From JAJEAO01 sp963667635 (GTDB taxonomy: Bacteria; Acidobacteriota; Vicinamibacteria; Marinacidobacterales; Marinacidobacteraceae): a stretch of 64,000 nucleotides of DNA. This document shows positions 52,096 to 61,132 of the stretch, piece after piece. The notes below the pieces were generated by a model. That model did not search any database, was not told where the DNA came from, and worked only from the letters and a program-made list of their open reading frames with translations. The position numbers and the translations under genes were made by a program. How positions within the stretch are numbered: position 1 is the first letter of the stretch; each line of letters begins with the position of its first letter. Where the stretch lies: contig OZ246946.1 in assembly GCA_965232015.1 (NCBI GenBank), positions 2,294,001 to 2,358,000 on the forward strand, given 5' to 3'.

Positions 52096-53853
52096 TCAGC
52101 TCACCGGCCAGTAATCCAGCAAAGCGGATCGTCCGACCATCTCCACGAAGCGGACCATGAGCCGCGAACCGTAGGCGTCAGTCAACCGAAGCTCCTGCCC
52201 GAGCCGAAAGTGCACGGGCTGGGGCTTGCCGCCATCGATACCGATGTTGGTCGCATAGAAGCACATTCGGTCCAGCGCATCCAGGACGGGGTTGAGCCGT
52301 CCCCGCAGGCCGGGGAGATGCCCGCTCCTTTCCGTGAGAACGACCGAGCCGCCCGCAGGGAACGGCTCCAGTTGGACCGTCAGTCCGGAAGTCGGCCGCC
52401 ATCCGCGAACGACCGCTCCGCGGTGTCCGGGAGCCGCGACCAGAACGGTCATCGGGAGGTCGGAGTGGAGCGGGAAAGTGGCTCGACCGAAGCCGTCGCT
52501 CGTCTCCATCAGCCACGTGTCGTTCGGGTACTGCACCAGAACCCGGGCGCTGGCGAGCGGCGCTCCCGATGCCATGACCCCGACCTGCCCCTCGAATTCG
52601 TCCACGGGTGGGCGAGCCGCAGGGATCGTCAATACGAGTTCAGTCCCTCCGACCAACTCGAAGCGCGGGTCGAGCCCTGTGAGCCGCCTGGTGCTCTCGT
52701 AGATCGTCGGCACGCCTTCGCCGCGCTCCTCGAGAAAATGCTGCCGCTCCCCCGAGCCGAAGATCCCCAGGACGGAGAGCCCCCGGAGCAGGGACGCGAG
52801 CGACTCGTTCCGCGTGGCCTGATGCCGCCGCATCCCCTCGATCTCCAGCGAGTTGGGCAAGGCGCCCGGGGAGTAGAGCTCCAGCCGGTCGTCGAAGATC
52901 CAAAGCCGGATCTTCCGGTTCTCCAGGGCGTAGTCGCGGTGGAGTACCGCGTTCACGATCCCCTCGAAGACCGCTCGAGGAGCGAACTGAGGCGTCTCGA
53001 TCCGACCTGGGTCCTTCCGTGCGGCCACCCACGAATTCCGCCGCACGAACCGGGTCGCGTCACGGATCTGCCGGTCGATGGGCCCGGTGATCGTTGCGGC
53101 ATCGAGCTGGTCGGACGCGCCGATCACGTTGCCCCGGTAGCGCACGGCTTCGATGACCGCGCCGCGAAGGTGCTCCTCGGGATGCCGCGCGCAGAGGAGG
53201 ACACCGGCGACAGTGGCACGCGGTTCACCGCTCTCATCGGACCTCAACAGCTTCACTTTTTCGAGCTGAACCGTGTCGGGAGCTCCGGCGCGGGGGTCCA
53301 GGAACCGTTCGGTGAGATCGGAGTCGAGCGTGCCGGGTCCGGTGCCGGCCACGAGCCGCAGGTCGGGGCCGAGCAGCCCGGAACGACCCCGAAGCTGGAA
53401 GAGCCGCTGGAGCGCAGCGGGCGACAGCTCCCGGACCGTGCTGCCCTTGCGCGTGAGGTAGCCACCCGGACCGCGGTGGACCAGGGCGCTCCGCTCCACT
53501 TCGACGACCAGTACCGGCTGCCCGCTCGGCAGCACGAGCCGGCGCGTGAAGAACGAGAGCGGAGGGGCGATCCGGTCCTCGCAGACATTGCTGATGTACT
53601 CCTCGAGCAGGTCCATCTGGCTCCGATCGAGATCCCGAACCGTTCCGTCGTCGGCGACGCTGAACACGAGCGCTCCGCCGCGAGCGTTGGCGAAGGCCAC
53701 CAGCTCGTCCGCGACGCGGTCGGCGGAAGGCCCCGCCACGGAGCCACCCTGGAACCCTGCCTCCTCCAAGCCGAAACCGCTGTCCTCGCCCAGCCCGATC
53801 TGCCGCTGGATCTCCGCGGGACTCCAGCCGACCCCCGCCTCCCGATCACGCAT
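52096..53853 (-). CDS. AlbA_2/HATPase_c_4-type DNA-binding protein (RecG-like annotation)
   Basis: This 585-residue protein has an N-terminal AlbA_2 (Schlafen-like) domain, VADELVAFANARGGALVFSVADDG ... PGGYLTRKGSTVRELSP. A middle region has IDRQIRDATRFVRRNSW and PQFAPRAVFEGIVNAVLHRDY, the HATPase_c_4 motif found in many proteins mis-named RecG-like helicases. An unusual C-terminal part of about 200 residues is beta-rich, with a carboxypeptidase-regulatory-like strand set (VGVMASGAPLASARVLVQYPND) and then VHFRLGQELRLTDAYGSRLMVRF. These proteins often lie in defence or toxin-antitoxin regions. It is divergent from the restriction enzyme gene. Confidence 0.8.
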   Translation of the reverse strand: MRDREAGVGWSPAEIQRQIGLGEDSGFGLEEAGFQGGSVAGPSADRVADELVAFANARGGALVFSVADDGTVRDLDRSQMDLLEEYISNVCEDRIAPPLSFFTRRLVLPSGQPVLVVEVERSALVHRGPGGYLTRKGSTVRELSPAALQRLFQLRGRSGLLGPDLRLVAGTGPGTLDSDLTERFLDPRAGAPDTVQLEKVKLLRSDESGEPRATVAGVLLCARHPEEHLRGAVIEAVRYRGNVIGASDQLDAATITGPIDRQIRDATRFVRRNSWVAARKDPGRIETPQFAPRAVFEGIVNAVLHRDYALENRKIRLWIFDDRLELYSPGALPNSLEIEGMRRHQATRNESLASLLRGLSVLGIFGSGERQHFLEERGEGVPTIYESTRRLTGLDPRFELVGGTELVLTIPAARPPVDEFEGQVGVMASGAPLASARVLVQYPNDTWLMETSDGFGRATFPLHSDLPMTVLVAAPGHRGAVVRGWRPTSGLTVQLEPFPAGGSVVLTERSGHLPGLRGRLNPVLDALDRMCFYATNIGIDGGKPQPVHFRLGQELRLTDAYGSRLMVRFVEMVGRSALLDYWPVS

Positions 53854-54068
53854 CGGCGGAGGCGCGTCCCCGGGCAGGCATGGCCGCGAATCTACCCCGC
53901 GACGCCACCTCGAAACGCGCCTTCCATCCCGTGCGACCCGCCCTCACGTCCACTCGCCACGCGGACGACCACGTTGGTCAGCACCCCGGCGGGACACCTT
54001 CTGTCCCGCTCCGGCCCCATAATCCCCGCTCCCGTGCCCTTGATGGGCCGGAGGTTCCGTCGGGAATT

Positions 54069-54106
54069 GCCGGGCCCCTACCGGGAGAACCGGCGGAGTC
54101 CGGCGC
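54069..54106 (+). repeat. Type B interspersed repeat core (38 bp)
   Basis: The segment is identical to 29,387-29,424 and to the reverse complement of 5575-5612. It sits in the leader of the restriction enzyme gene, ending about 55 bases before its start. The 53,854-54,161 gap also holds an 8-bp hairpin, GCGGGACA/TGTCCCGC (53,989-54,009), and no gene. Confidence 0.85.
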
Positions 54107-54161
54107 GCCGGCAGAGGCGCGCTGGCCGGGGCGCGCCAACACGACGAGAGGAGACGAGCAC

Positions 54162-57100
54162 TTGGCTGGATTCCTGACGACGCTGAGCCAGATCCGCGAG
54201 CGCGCCGAATCCGAGGCCGAGAAGGGGCGGCTCTTCGAGCGGCTGATGCGGCAGTTCTTTCGAGAAGACCCGGTGTACCGGAGGCGCTTCTCGGAAGTCT
54301 GGCTGTGGGCGGACTGGGCGGCGAGGCAGCCCGGCGAGAGCGGACGGGACATCGGCGTGGACCTCGTGGCGAAGGAAGCCGAGGGCGATGGGTTCTGCGC
54401 CATCCAGACAAAGTGCTACGCCGAGACCACCCGGATCGGGAAACCCCATGTGGATTCCTTCATCGCCGCCTCGAACCGGGAGATCTTCACGTCGCGGATC
54501 TTCGTGGACACCGGGGCTTCGTGGGGAGCCAACGCGCTCAAGATGGTTCAGAAGGTGACGCCGCCCTGTCAGGTGCTCCGGTTCAACGACCTCCACGGCC
54601 GTCCCTTCGACTGGCCCGATCTGGACGAGGAGGACCCCGAGGCGCTCGCGTGGGCCGGCGAGCGGTTCGAGCTCCGGCCCCACCAGCGCGAGGCCTTCGA
54701 CGAAGTGACCGCGGGCTTTCGCGAGTACGCCCGCGGACAGCTCATCATGGCCTGCGGGACGGGGAAAACGTTCACGGCGCTGCGGATCGCGGAAGCGGTC
54801 GCCGGGACCGGCAAGCGAGTGCTCTACCTCGTCCCCTCGATCTCGCTGTTCCAGCAGTCGCTCCGGGAATGGGCCACCCACCGGGAGCTGGAGCACCGCT
54901 ACGTCGGGATCTGCTCGGACACGAGGGCGGGCCGCACCAGCGAGGACGCCTCCATCCTCGAGCTCGAGATCCCGGTGACGACCGACCCGGGCCGGATCAC
55001 CGACGCGCTGAAGAAGGAAGACCCCACCGCAATGACGGTGGTGTTCAGCACCTACCACTCCCTGCCGCTCGTCGAGAAGGCGCAGGATGCCGGGGCGCCG
55101 CCGTTCGATCTCGTGCTGTGCGACGAAGCCCACCGCACGACCGGCGTGGAACGTCCGGGAGACACGACCTCACCTTTCGTCCTCGTCCACCTGGAGGACC
55201 GGATCCGGGCCGAGAAGCGGCTCTACATGACCGCCACGCCCCGGCTCTACACCGGGAGCTCGAAGCGGAAGGCAGCCCGTCACGACATCGAGGTCTTCTC
55301 CATGGATGACCCCGACAAGTTCGGCCCCGAGTTCCACCGCCTCCCGTTCTCCCGGGCGGTGGAGCAGGATCTGCTGTCGGACTACAAGGTCGCGATCTTC
55401 GCCATCTCCGAGGAAACTGTCGCAGCGCGGTTGGCGGCCCATCGCCGGGACGCGACGACGAAACCCGGCCCTCAGATCAACCTGACCGACACCGCCCAGA
55501 TCGTCGGATGCTGGCGAACGCTCGAGAACCCGGAGGACCAGCCGCCGGGAAAGGGGCCCGGACCCCTGCGCCGAGCCATCGCCTTCACGAACCGGATCCT
55601 CGACTCCAAACGGCTCGAAGCGCATCAGGATGCCATCGTCCGGGCAGCGATCGCTCAGTTGCCCGAACCCGATCGCGGGTCGGCGCTGCGGATCCAGACC
55701 AAGCATGTGGATGGGCAGCACCACGCCCTCGACCGCAAGGCGCGAATCGAGTGGCTGAAGGGTGAGACCGAGGGAACGTGCCGGGTTCTGTCCAATGCCC
55801 GTTGTCTATCCGAGGGAATTGATGTGCCCGCGCTCGATGCGGTGCTGTTCATGAATCCGAGACGATCCATCGTGGATATCGTGCAGGCCGTCGGACGCGC
55901 CATGCGGAAGGCGCCGGGGAAGAAATACGGCTACATCGTGCTCCCCGTCGCCATCAAGGCCGGGGCCGACCCGAAGCGGGCTCTCGACGACAACGAGCGC
56001 TTTCGGGTCGTCTGGGATGTCCTCCGCGCGCTTCGAGCCCATGACGATCGGCTGAACGCCGAGATCAACCAGATCGACCTGAACGAGAAGCGGACCGAGC
56101 GAATCATCTTCACGACCGGAGACCGGGAAGACGGCGACACAGCCTCCGACGCCGATGGAACCCCGCTGACGCTTCCGTTCGCTCCGATGTCGTTCCCTCC
56201 CGAGGCCATCTTCGCCAAGATCGTGGAGAAGTGCGGCGACCGCAAGTATTGGGAGACCTGGGCCAAGGACGTCGCCGACATCTTCTCGCGGCTCGTCGTT
56301 CGCATCGAAGACCTGATCGAGCGTCATCCGCACGACCTCGATTGGCTCGTGGAGAATTTCCACAACAGCCTGCGGGACTCGCTGAACCAGTCCGTGACCA
56401 AGGCGGACGCCGTCCACATGCTGGCACAGCACATCATCACCCGTCCCGTTTTCGAAGCCGTTTTCGCCCACTACGACTTCGCCGCCCGGAATCCGGTTGC
56501 GCAGGATCTCGACGAGCTTCGCCGTCGCTTCGAGGACTTCGGGCTCGAAGACGAGACCCGGGACCTGGAGAAGTTCTACGACAGCGTCCGGAAGCGTGTC
56601 CAGGGCCTCGACAACAGCGACGCCCGCCAGACCGTACTCATGGAGCTCTACGAGAAGTTCTTCGCCACGGCGCTCAAGAAGCAGGCGGACCGGCTCGGGA
56701 TCGTCTATACACCGGCCGAGGTCGTGGACTTCATCCTTCACAGCGCCGACGCGGTGCTTCGAGAGGAGTTCGGCAAGGGTTTGAGCGATCAGGGGGTGCA
56801 CATCCTCGACCCGTTCACCGGGACCGGCACGTTCCTGGTGCGCCTCCTGCGGTCCGGGCTCATCCGCGACGAGGACGTGGCGCGGAAGTACCGCAAGGAG
56901 CTCCACGCCAACGAGATCGCGCTCCTCGCCTACTACGTGGCCGCCGTCCACATCGAGGAGGCGTTCCACGGCAGGCTCGGCGAGGGCGTGGATTACGAGC
57001 CCTTCGACGGGATCGTGCTCACCGACACCTTCACTCTGAGTCCCCGCTGGAGCTATGTCGGTCGCATTTTCGGCCGTAACAGCGCCCGCGTCTCAAAGCA

Positions 57101-58178
57101 GCAGGATGCGCCGATCGACGTCGTCGTGGGGAACCCGCCCTGGTCGGCGGGACAGCGCAGCTCGGCAGACAACAACCCCAACGTCGCCTACCCCGATCTG
57201 GCGCAGAAGGTCGCCGACACCTACGCCGCCCGCTCGACCGCGACCCTCAAGAACAGCCTCTACGACAGCTACAAGATGGCAATCCGCTGGGCTTCGGACC
57301 GAATCGACCGGCGGGGAGTGGTGGCCATGGTCACGAACGGCTCCTGGATCACCGGGAACGTGGACTCCGGCATCCGTGCCTGTCTCGCCGAGGAATTCAC
57401 GTCGGTCCACGTGCTGGACCTCCGCGGCAACGCCAGGACTTCGGGCAAGCGCCGCCGGGCCGAGGGTGACAACGTCTTCGGTCAGGGGTCTCGCGCCCCG
57501 GTCGCGATCGCGATCCTGGTCAGAAATCCGAGACGCCGACATCGTGGCTGCCGGATCCATTACTACGACATCGGGGATTACCTGAAGCGCGAGGAGAAGC
57601 TGAACTTCCTTCGAGACCAGGAGTCCATCGCCGGGATTGAGGACTGGCAGCACATCAGGCCGGACCGCCACCACGACTGGATCGCCCAGCGCCATCCGGC
57701 GTTCGAAGGGTTCTTTCCTGTCGGCGCCAAGGCCACGAAGGCGGGGCGGGACGACAACGCGGTCTTCCGTCTCTTCAGCAACGGCTACAAGACGAGCCGA
57801 GACGCCTACATCTACAGTTTCTCGCGAAGTGACTGCGAGAGCAACGGCGCGAGAGCAGTCACGGACTACATGAACGCCGTGCAATCCTATTCGCGCCGCC
57901 CCGCGTCCTTGAGGCAGGTGGTGGGGAGGAACAGCGCTAACCTCCGTTGGGACGCATCATTGGTTTCCAATCTCCGCCAGAGAAAGGAAATCACCTTCTC
58001 GCGGCATCGAGTGCAAAGCGCAAACTACCGTCCCTATTCTCCCCAACACTGCTACGTCGAATACGTGTTGGCTAACCGAAAGTACCAACAGGACCGCATA
58101 TTCCCTGTTGAACTGATAGGACAAGAGGGCAGGCAGGCAGGCAGAGCAAGAAGCGGGCCAATCGAGCGATCTGCGTAA
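54162..58178 (+). CDS. Type ISP-like restriction-modification enzyme (nuclease-helicase-methyltransferase), 3'-disrupted
   Basis: The product has about 1338 residues in one chain. An Mrr-like nuclease domain comes first (GRDIGVDLVAKE with Asp, then FCAIQTKCY with QxK, about 60-90). A superfamily 2 helicase follows, with MACGTGKTF (about 198), CDEAHRTTG (about 319), TATPRLY and QAVGRAMRK. The gamma-type N6-adenine methyltransferase has ILDPFTGTGTF (about 880) and NPPW (about 990), then a target-recognition region. Such enzymes methylate one strand and cut after collision of two translocating complexes. I use the TTG at 54,162, because AGGAG is correctly placed and the upstream frame reads through a repeat. 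The frame is lost after a (GGCA)4 tract near 58,128 and ends early at 58,178. Confidence 0.88.
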   Translation: MAGFLTTLSQIRERAESEAEKGRLFERLMRQFFREDPVYRRRFSEVWLWADWAARQPGESGRDIGVDLVAKEAEGDGFCAIQTKCYAETTRIGKPHVDSFIAASNREIFTSRIFVDTGASWGANALKMVQKVTPPCQVLRFNDLHGRPFDWPDLDEEDPEALAWAGERFELRPHQREAFDEVTAGFREYARGQLIMACGTGKTFTALRIAEAVAGTGKRVLYLVPSISLFQQSLREWATHRELEHRYVGICSDTRAGRTSEDASILELEIPVTTDPGRITDALKKEDPTAMTVVFSTYHSLPLVEKAQDAGAPPFDLVLCDEAHRTTGVERPGDTTSPFVLVHLEDRIRAEKRLYMTATPRLYTGSSKRKAARHDIEVFSMDDPDKFGPEFHRLPFSRAVEQDLLSDYKVAIFAISEETVAARLAAHRRDATTKPGPQINLTDTAQIVGCWRTLENPEDQPPGKGPGPLRRAIAFTNRILDSKRLEAHQDAIVRAAIAQLPEPDRGSALRIQTKHVDGQHHALDRKARIEWLKGETEGTCRVLSNARCLSEGIDVPALDAVLFMNPRRSIVDIVQAVGRAMRKAPGKKYGYIVLPVAIKAGADPKRALDDNERFRVVWDVLRALRAHDDRLNAEINQIDLNEKRTERIIFTTGDREDGDTASDADGTPLTLPFAPMSFPPEAIFAKIVEKCGDRKYWETWAKDVADIFSRLVVRIEDLIERHPHDLDWLVENFHNSLRDSLNQSVTKADAVHMLAQHIITRPVFEAVFAHYDFAARNPVAQDLDELRRRFEDFGLEDETRDLEKFYDSVRKRVQGLDNSDARQTVLMELYEKFFATALKKQADRLGIVYTPAEVVDFILHSADAVLREEFGKGLSDQGVHILDPFTGTGTFLVRLLRSGLIRDEDVARKYRKELHANEIALLAYYVAAVHIEEAFHGRLGEGVDYEPFDGIVLTDTFTLSPRWSYVGRIFGRNSARVSKQQDAPIDVVVGNPPWSAGQRSSADNNPNVAYPDLAQKVADTYAARSTATLKNSLYDSYKMAIRWASDRIDRRGVVAMVTNGSWITGNVDSGIRACLAEEFTSVHVLDLRGNARTSGKRRRAEGDNVFGQGSRAPVAIAILVRNPRRRHRGCRIHYYDIGDYLKREEKLNFLRDQESIAGIEDWQHIRPDRHHDWIAQRHPAFEGFFPVGAKATKAGRDDNAVFRLFSNGYKTSRDAYIYSFSRSDCESNGARAVTDYMNAVQSYSRRPASLRQVVGRNSANLRWDASLVSNLRQRKEITFSRHRVQSANYRPYSPQHCYVEYVLANRKYQQDRIFPVELIGQEGRQAGRARSGPIERSA
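58128..58143. repeat. (GGCA)4 tetranucleotide tract at the break of the restriction gene
   Basis: Four perfect GGCA units lie exactly where the long frame stops matching the family and the next frame takes over. Upstream the frame is at positions 0 mod 3; downstream the family sequence (NRAICVTG) is at 2 mod 3. Adding one unit or removing two would join them. Such tracts slip during replication and can switch restriction genes on and off. Four units is short for such switches. Confidence 0.55.
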
Positions 58179-58410
58179 CCGGCGTCGGCTCGACGAAGCC
58201 GTTCTCGGCGCTGATCACCGATCGGATGCCGGACTTGGAACTCATCTCGAAGGGTCAGTGCTTTCCGCGCTACCGCTTCGAGCGGAGAATCGCGCCATCT
58301 GCATTCCAGGGATCGGTGCGACGAAACCGTTCTCGATCCTCGTCACCGACCGGATGCCCGATCTCCACTTCCTCGAGTTCGGGCAGTGCTTCCCCCGGTG
58401 GAGCTATACC
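58160..58410 (+). repeat. Tandem divergent duplication of a C-terminal type ISP module
   Basis: Copy 1 (58,160-58,283) encodes ANRAICVTG...TKPFSALITDRMPDL...GQCFPRYRFE. Copy 2 (58,288-58,410) encodes ENRAICIPG...TKPFSILVTDRMPDL...GQCFPRWSYT. They lie 128 bases apart, so they read in different frames. The similarity is clear but not close, suggesting that two related genes met here rather than a recent local duplication. Confidence 0.7.
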
Positions 58411-59057
58411 CTCCCCCGGGGGTATCTTTGACGATGCTGGATTGTTCTCGTCCGGATTGGAGCGGGTGGACAACATCACCGACAAGGCACTCACGATGTT
58501 CCGGGACCACTACAGCGACGACACGATCACGAAGGACGCCATCTTCGACTACGTGTACGGGGTCCTGCATTCGTCGAAGTACCGGAGGGTCTTCCGGAAC
58601 AACCTGAACCGGGAACTGCCCCGAATCCCCTTCGCTCCCGACTTCGCCGCGTTCGCGAAGGCCGGCGCCGAGCTCGCCAGGCTCCACCTCGGCTACGAGA
58701 CCGGCCCCGAGTTCGATCTGGCGGAGGTGATCTCGGGCCTCGGCCTCGCCAGCCCGTCGGACTACCGTCTGACGCGTAAGAAGATGAAACTCCTCAATGG
58801 CGGAGCCACCCTGAAGATCAACGGCCGGGTGAGCCTGAAGGGCATCCCGCCGGAGGCTCACAAATACCAGGTGAACGGCCGCAGTCCCGTCGGCTGGTTC
58901 ATTGACCGCTACTACATCAAGCGCGACAAGCGGAGCGGCATCGTGAACGACCCGAACGGCTGGTGGGAGGATCCCCGCGATCCGCCGCGTCGTGTACCTG
59001 AGCGTCGAAACGGTCCGCATCGTGGAGGCCCTCCCCGACCCGATCCCCGACCTCTGA
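58285..59057 (+). pseudogene. C-terminal remnant of a second type ISP-like enzyme
   Basis: The C-terminal part of the enzyme family continues after the duplication, but in three frames. ENRAICIPG...LPRGYL runs in one frame to 58,428. GIFDDAGLFSSGLERVDNITDKALTMFRDHY to NDPNGWWEDPRD runs in a second to about 58,979. IRRVVYLSVETVRIVEALPDPIPDL runs in a third, ending at 59,057. The motif pattern (NITD, FRDHY, FDYVYGVLHSSKYR, YQVNGRSPVGWFIDRY) is the classic end of these proteins. At least two frameshifts make it inactive as it stands, unless sequencing errors are responsible. Confidence 0.75.
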
Positions 59058-59075
59058 TTCGCTGGGGCGCGGCTT

Positions 59076-60323
59076 TCAGTTCGGGGAGGAGTCCACCTTG
59101 ACGCGCAACTCGGCGAGCCCACGGAGCACTGCCTGCTTCCGGCGAGTCGGGGCGGCGGCCAGACGCAGGTTCGGGAACCCTCGCAGAATCGCGGTGAACG
59201 CGGCCTTCGCCTCCCGGACGGCGAGGGAAGCGCCCAGGCAGAAGTGGATCCCGCGGCCGAATGAGAGGTGGCTCTTTCCGGTCCGCGCGATATCCAGAAC
59301 ATCCGGTCTCTCGAAGGCGCCTGGATCGCGATTCGCAGCTCCAATGGACGTAATCAGGATCTGCCCCTTCCGGATCCTGCGGCCCCTGATCTCGCAGTCG
59401 GTCAGGGCGGTACGACTGTCGAGCTGCACCGGCGGATCGAAACGGAGGAGCTCCTCGATCGCGGACTCCATCAGCTCGGGGCGCCGCCGCAACTTCTCGA
59501 GTTGCTCCGGCTGCTTCAGGAGCGCCAGCATTCCGTTCCCGATGAGGTTGCGGGTGGTCTCGTTCCCGGCGACGAGCAGGAGGATCAGCGTCATGATGAG
59601 TTCCCGGTGGCTTAGCCGTTCCCCGGCGTCCTCGGCCGCGAGAAGCGCGGTGATCATGTCCTCCCGGGGATTTCGCCGCCGGTCCCGGAGAATGGCCTCG
59701 AAGTAGTCCTCGAGCTCGCGGCCGGCCTGCCGGATCCGCTCCACGCCAGCGTCGCTGACGATGGGTTCCACGTTCAGCGCAATCTGATTGGACCACCGCT
59801 CGAAGAGGGCCAGATCGGAGGCTGGAACACCGAGCATTTGGGCGATGACACGCACGGGGAGCGGGTAGGCGACGGCTGCCATCAAATCGAACTCCGACCC
59901 TTGCCCCGCCGCGCCGCGGACGAGGTCGTCGGCGAGCGCCGAGATCCGGGGACCCAGACGCCGGATCGCCCGGGGAGTGAACGCCTGCGAGACCAGCGAA
60001 CGCAGACGCGTGTGATCGGGCGGGTCGTAGTCCAGCAGGGTAATCAGCCCGGTCCGGTGCGAAGTGCTGTCCTCCATGTTGTTCGAGAAGCGGCGGTAGT
60101 CGCGGAGCACGAGATCCACGTCCTCGTGGCGGGTCAGAAGCCACCCGTCAATGACTCGCAGACGGTGGACCGGGTCCTTCTCGCGGAGCCGGGCGTAGAT
60201 CGGATATGGATCGGCGATCAACGCCGATGAGAGCGGGTTGAAGGCGACGCCGGACTCGAGCCGCTCCCAGGCAAGCCGAAGCCCGCTCAGTCCGGCCCGG
60301 GCCGCACGCATCCACAGGCTCAT
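59076..60323 (-). CDS. Cytochrome P450
   Basis: This protein of about 415 residues has the I-helix motif AGNETTRN, EELLRFDPP with the ExxR pair, and the heme-thiolate Cys in FGRGIHFCLGASLAVRE (about residue 360). LDYDPPDHTRLRSLVSQAF is the region before the C-helix. It is a typical soluble bacterial P450 with an unknown substrate, not especially close to the P450 at 18 kb. The ATG at 60,323 gives MSLWMRAARAG; the longer frame upstream looks non-coding. It sits between two fragments of restriction genes and convergent with them, an odd place for a metabolic gene. Confidence 0.9.
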   Translation of the reverse strand: MSLWMRAARAGLSGLRLAWERLESGVAFNPLSSALIADPYPIYARLREKDPVHRLRVIDGWLLTRHEDVDLVLRDYRRFSNNMEDSTSHRTGLITLLDYDPPDHTRLRSLVSQAFTPRAIRRLGPRISALADDLVRGAAGQGSEFDLMAAVAYPLPVRVIAQMLGVPASDLALFERWSNQIALNVEPIVSDAGVERIRQAGRELEDYFEAILRDRRRNPREDMITALLAAEDAGERLSHRELIMTLILLLVAGNETTRNLIGNGMLALLKQPEQLEKLRRRPELMESAIEELLRFDPPVQLDSRTALTDCEIRGRRIRKGQILITSIGAANRDPGAFERPDVLDIARTGKSHLSFGRGIHFCLGASLAVREAKAAFTAILRGFPNLRLAAAPTRRKQAVLRGLAELRVKVDSSPN

Positions 60324-60774
60324 GGCTTCCAGCCTATCGCCCCCCGGCGCCCCCGGGTCGTGGGTCTCGTCGCACCCGATTGAAGCACCGATCTCGGTGA
60401 GGGGCGCGCCCACATGTTCGACTCCCCGCGGGTGGAGCGCATCTACGCCCGTCGCATTCTCCCTCGCTTCTCGGGCCGGCTCTTCCGCAACTGCCGGGTG
60501 GCACCCGTGGGCGGGCCGACGCCGACGCATCCTGGCGCCCCGACCTCCGGCCCTTCGGCACGAGAACGCTCCCGGCCCTTTGAGAACGAGTTGCGGAGGT
60601 AGGCGCGCGGCTCAACACGGACGGGACGGGAAAGAGAGGGAGGAAACCCTCACCGCCTCTGCCTCATGGAACCAATCCATGAGCCGCAGGACACGGCCAG
60701 CGCCGTCGCCAATCTCCGAGCCATTTCGGCCGCTGTGATTCGCTCCGAGAGCGCCGCAGCCAGGGCCCGTTTGA
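60324..60774. other. Intergenic region with no recognisable gene
   Basis: This stretch of about 450 bases separates the P450 start from the restriction-gene remnant. Short open frames exist on both strands but none has family motifs or a convincing ribosome site. It may hold the P450 promoter. No repeat core is seen here. Confidence 0.5.
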
Positions 60775-61115
60775 ATGGCTGAGGCGGGCCGGCGTTCCGA
60801 CAGTGAAGACGAGAGCTTGGCTCGACTCCTGACCACGCTGAACCAGATCCGCGAACGCACTGGATCGGAGCCCGAGCAGGGCCGACTGCTTCGGCGGCTC
60901 CTGCCGCCATGCTTCACGAGAACCCGGAGTACCGGACGCGCCTCTCTGACCTGTGGCCGTGGGGAGACTGGACGGCAGCGAAGACGGGGGAGGGTGCGCG
61001 AGACATCGAGATCAGCGTTGTGGGGGATGAGACGGATAACAACGGGCTCTGCGCCAACCAGGCCGAGCGTTACGCCCACACCAGACTTCTCAAGACCAAG
61101 CAGGGCCGAGACTGA
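60775..61115 (+). pseudogene. N-terminal remnant of another type ISP-like enzyme
   Basis: The first part, LARLLTTLNQIRERTGSEPEQGRLLRRL, lines up with LAGFLTTLSQIRERAESEAEKGRLFERL of the intact gene. After a frameshift near 60,905, ENPEYRTRLSDLWPWGDW, GEGARDIEI and GLCANQAERYAHTRLLKTK continue the match to the nuclease region (GFCAIQTKCYAETTRIGK). The QTK catalytic motif is changed to NQAER, and the frame ends at 61,115. It is a decayed paralogue that lost its helicase and methyltransferase parts. Confidence 0.75.
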
Positions 61116-61132
61116 TACGATGGGCCTCGTAG

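Noticed and set aside
53880..54161. Start of the restriction enzyme at the ATG at 53,880
   Set aside because: The added 94 residues translate a hairpin and a B repeat; the TTG at 54,162 has AGGAG and matches the start of the remnant at 60.8 kb.
60414..60602. Plus-strand frame of 62 codons upstream of the restriction remnant
   Set aside because: No ribosome site or motif, and composition like flanking non-coding DNA.
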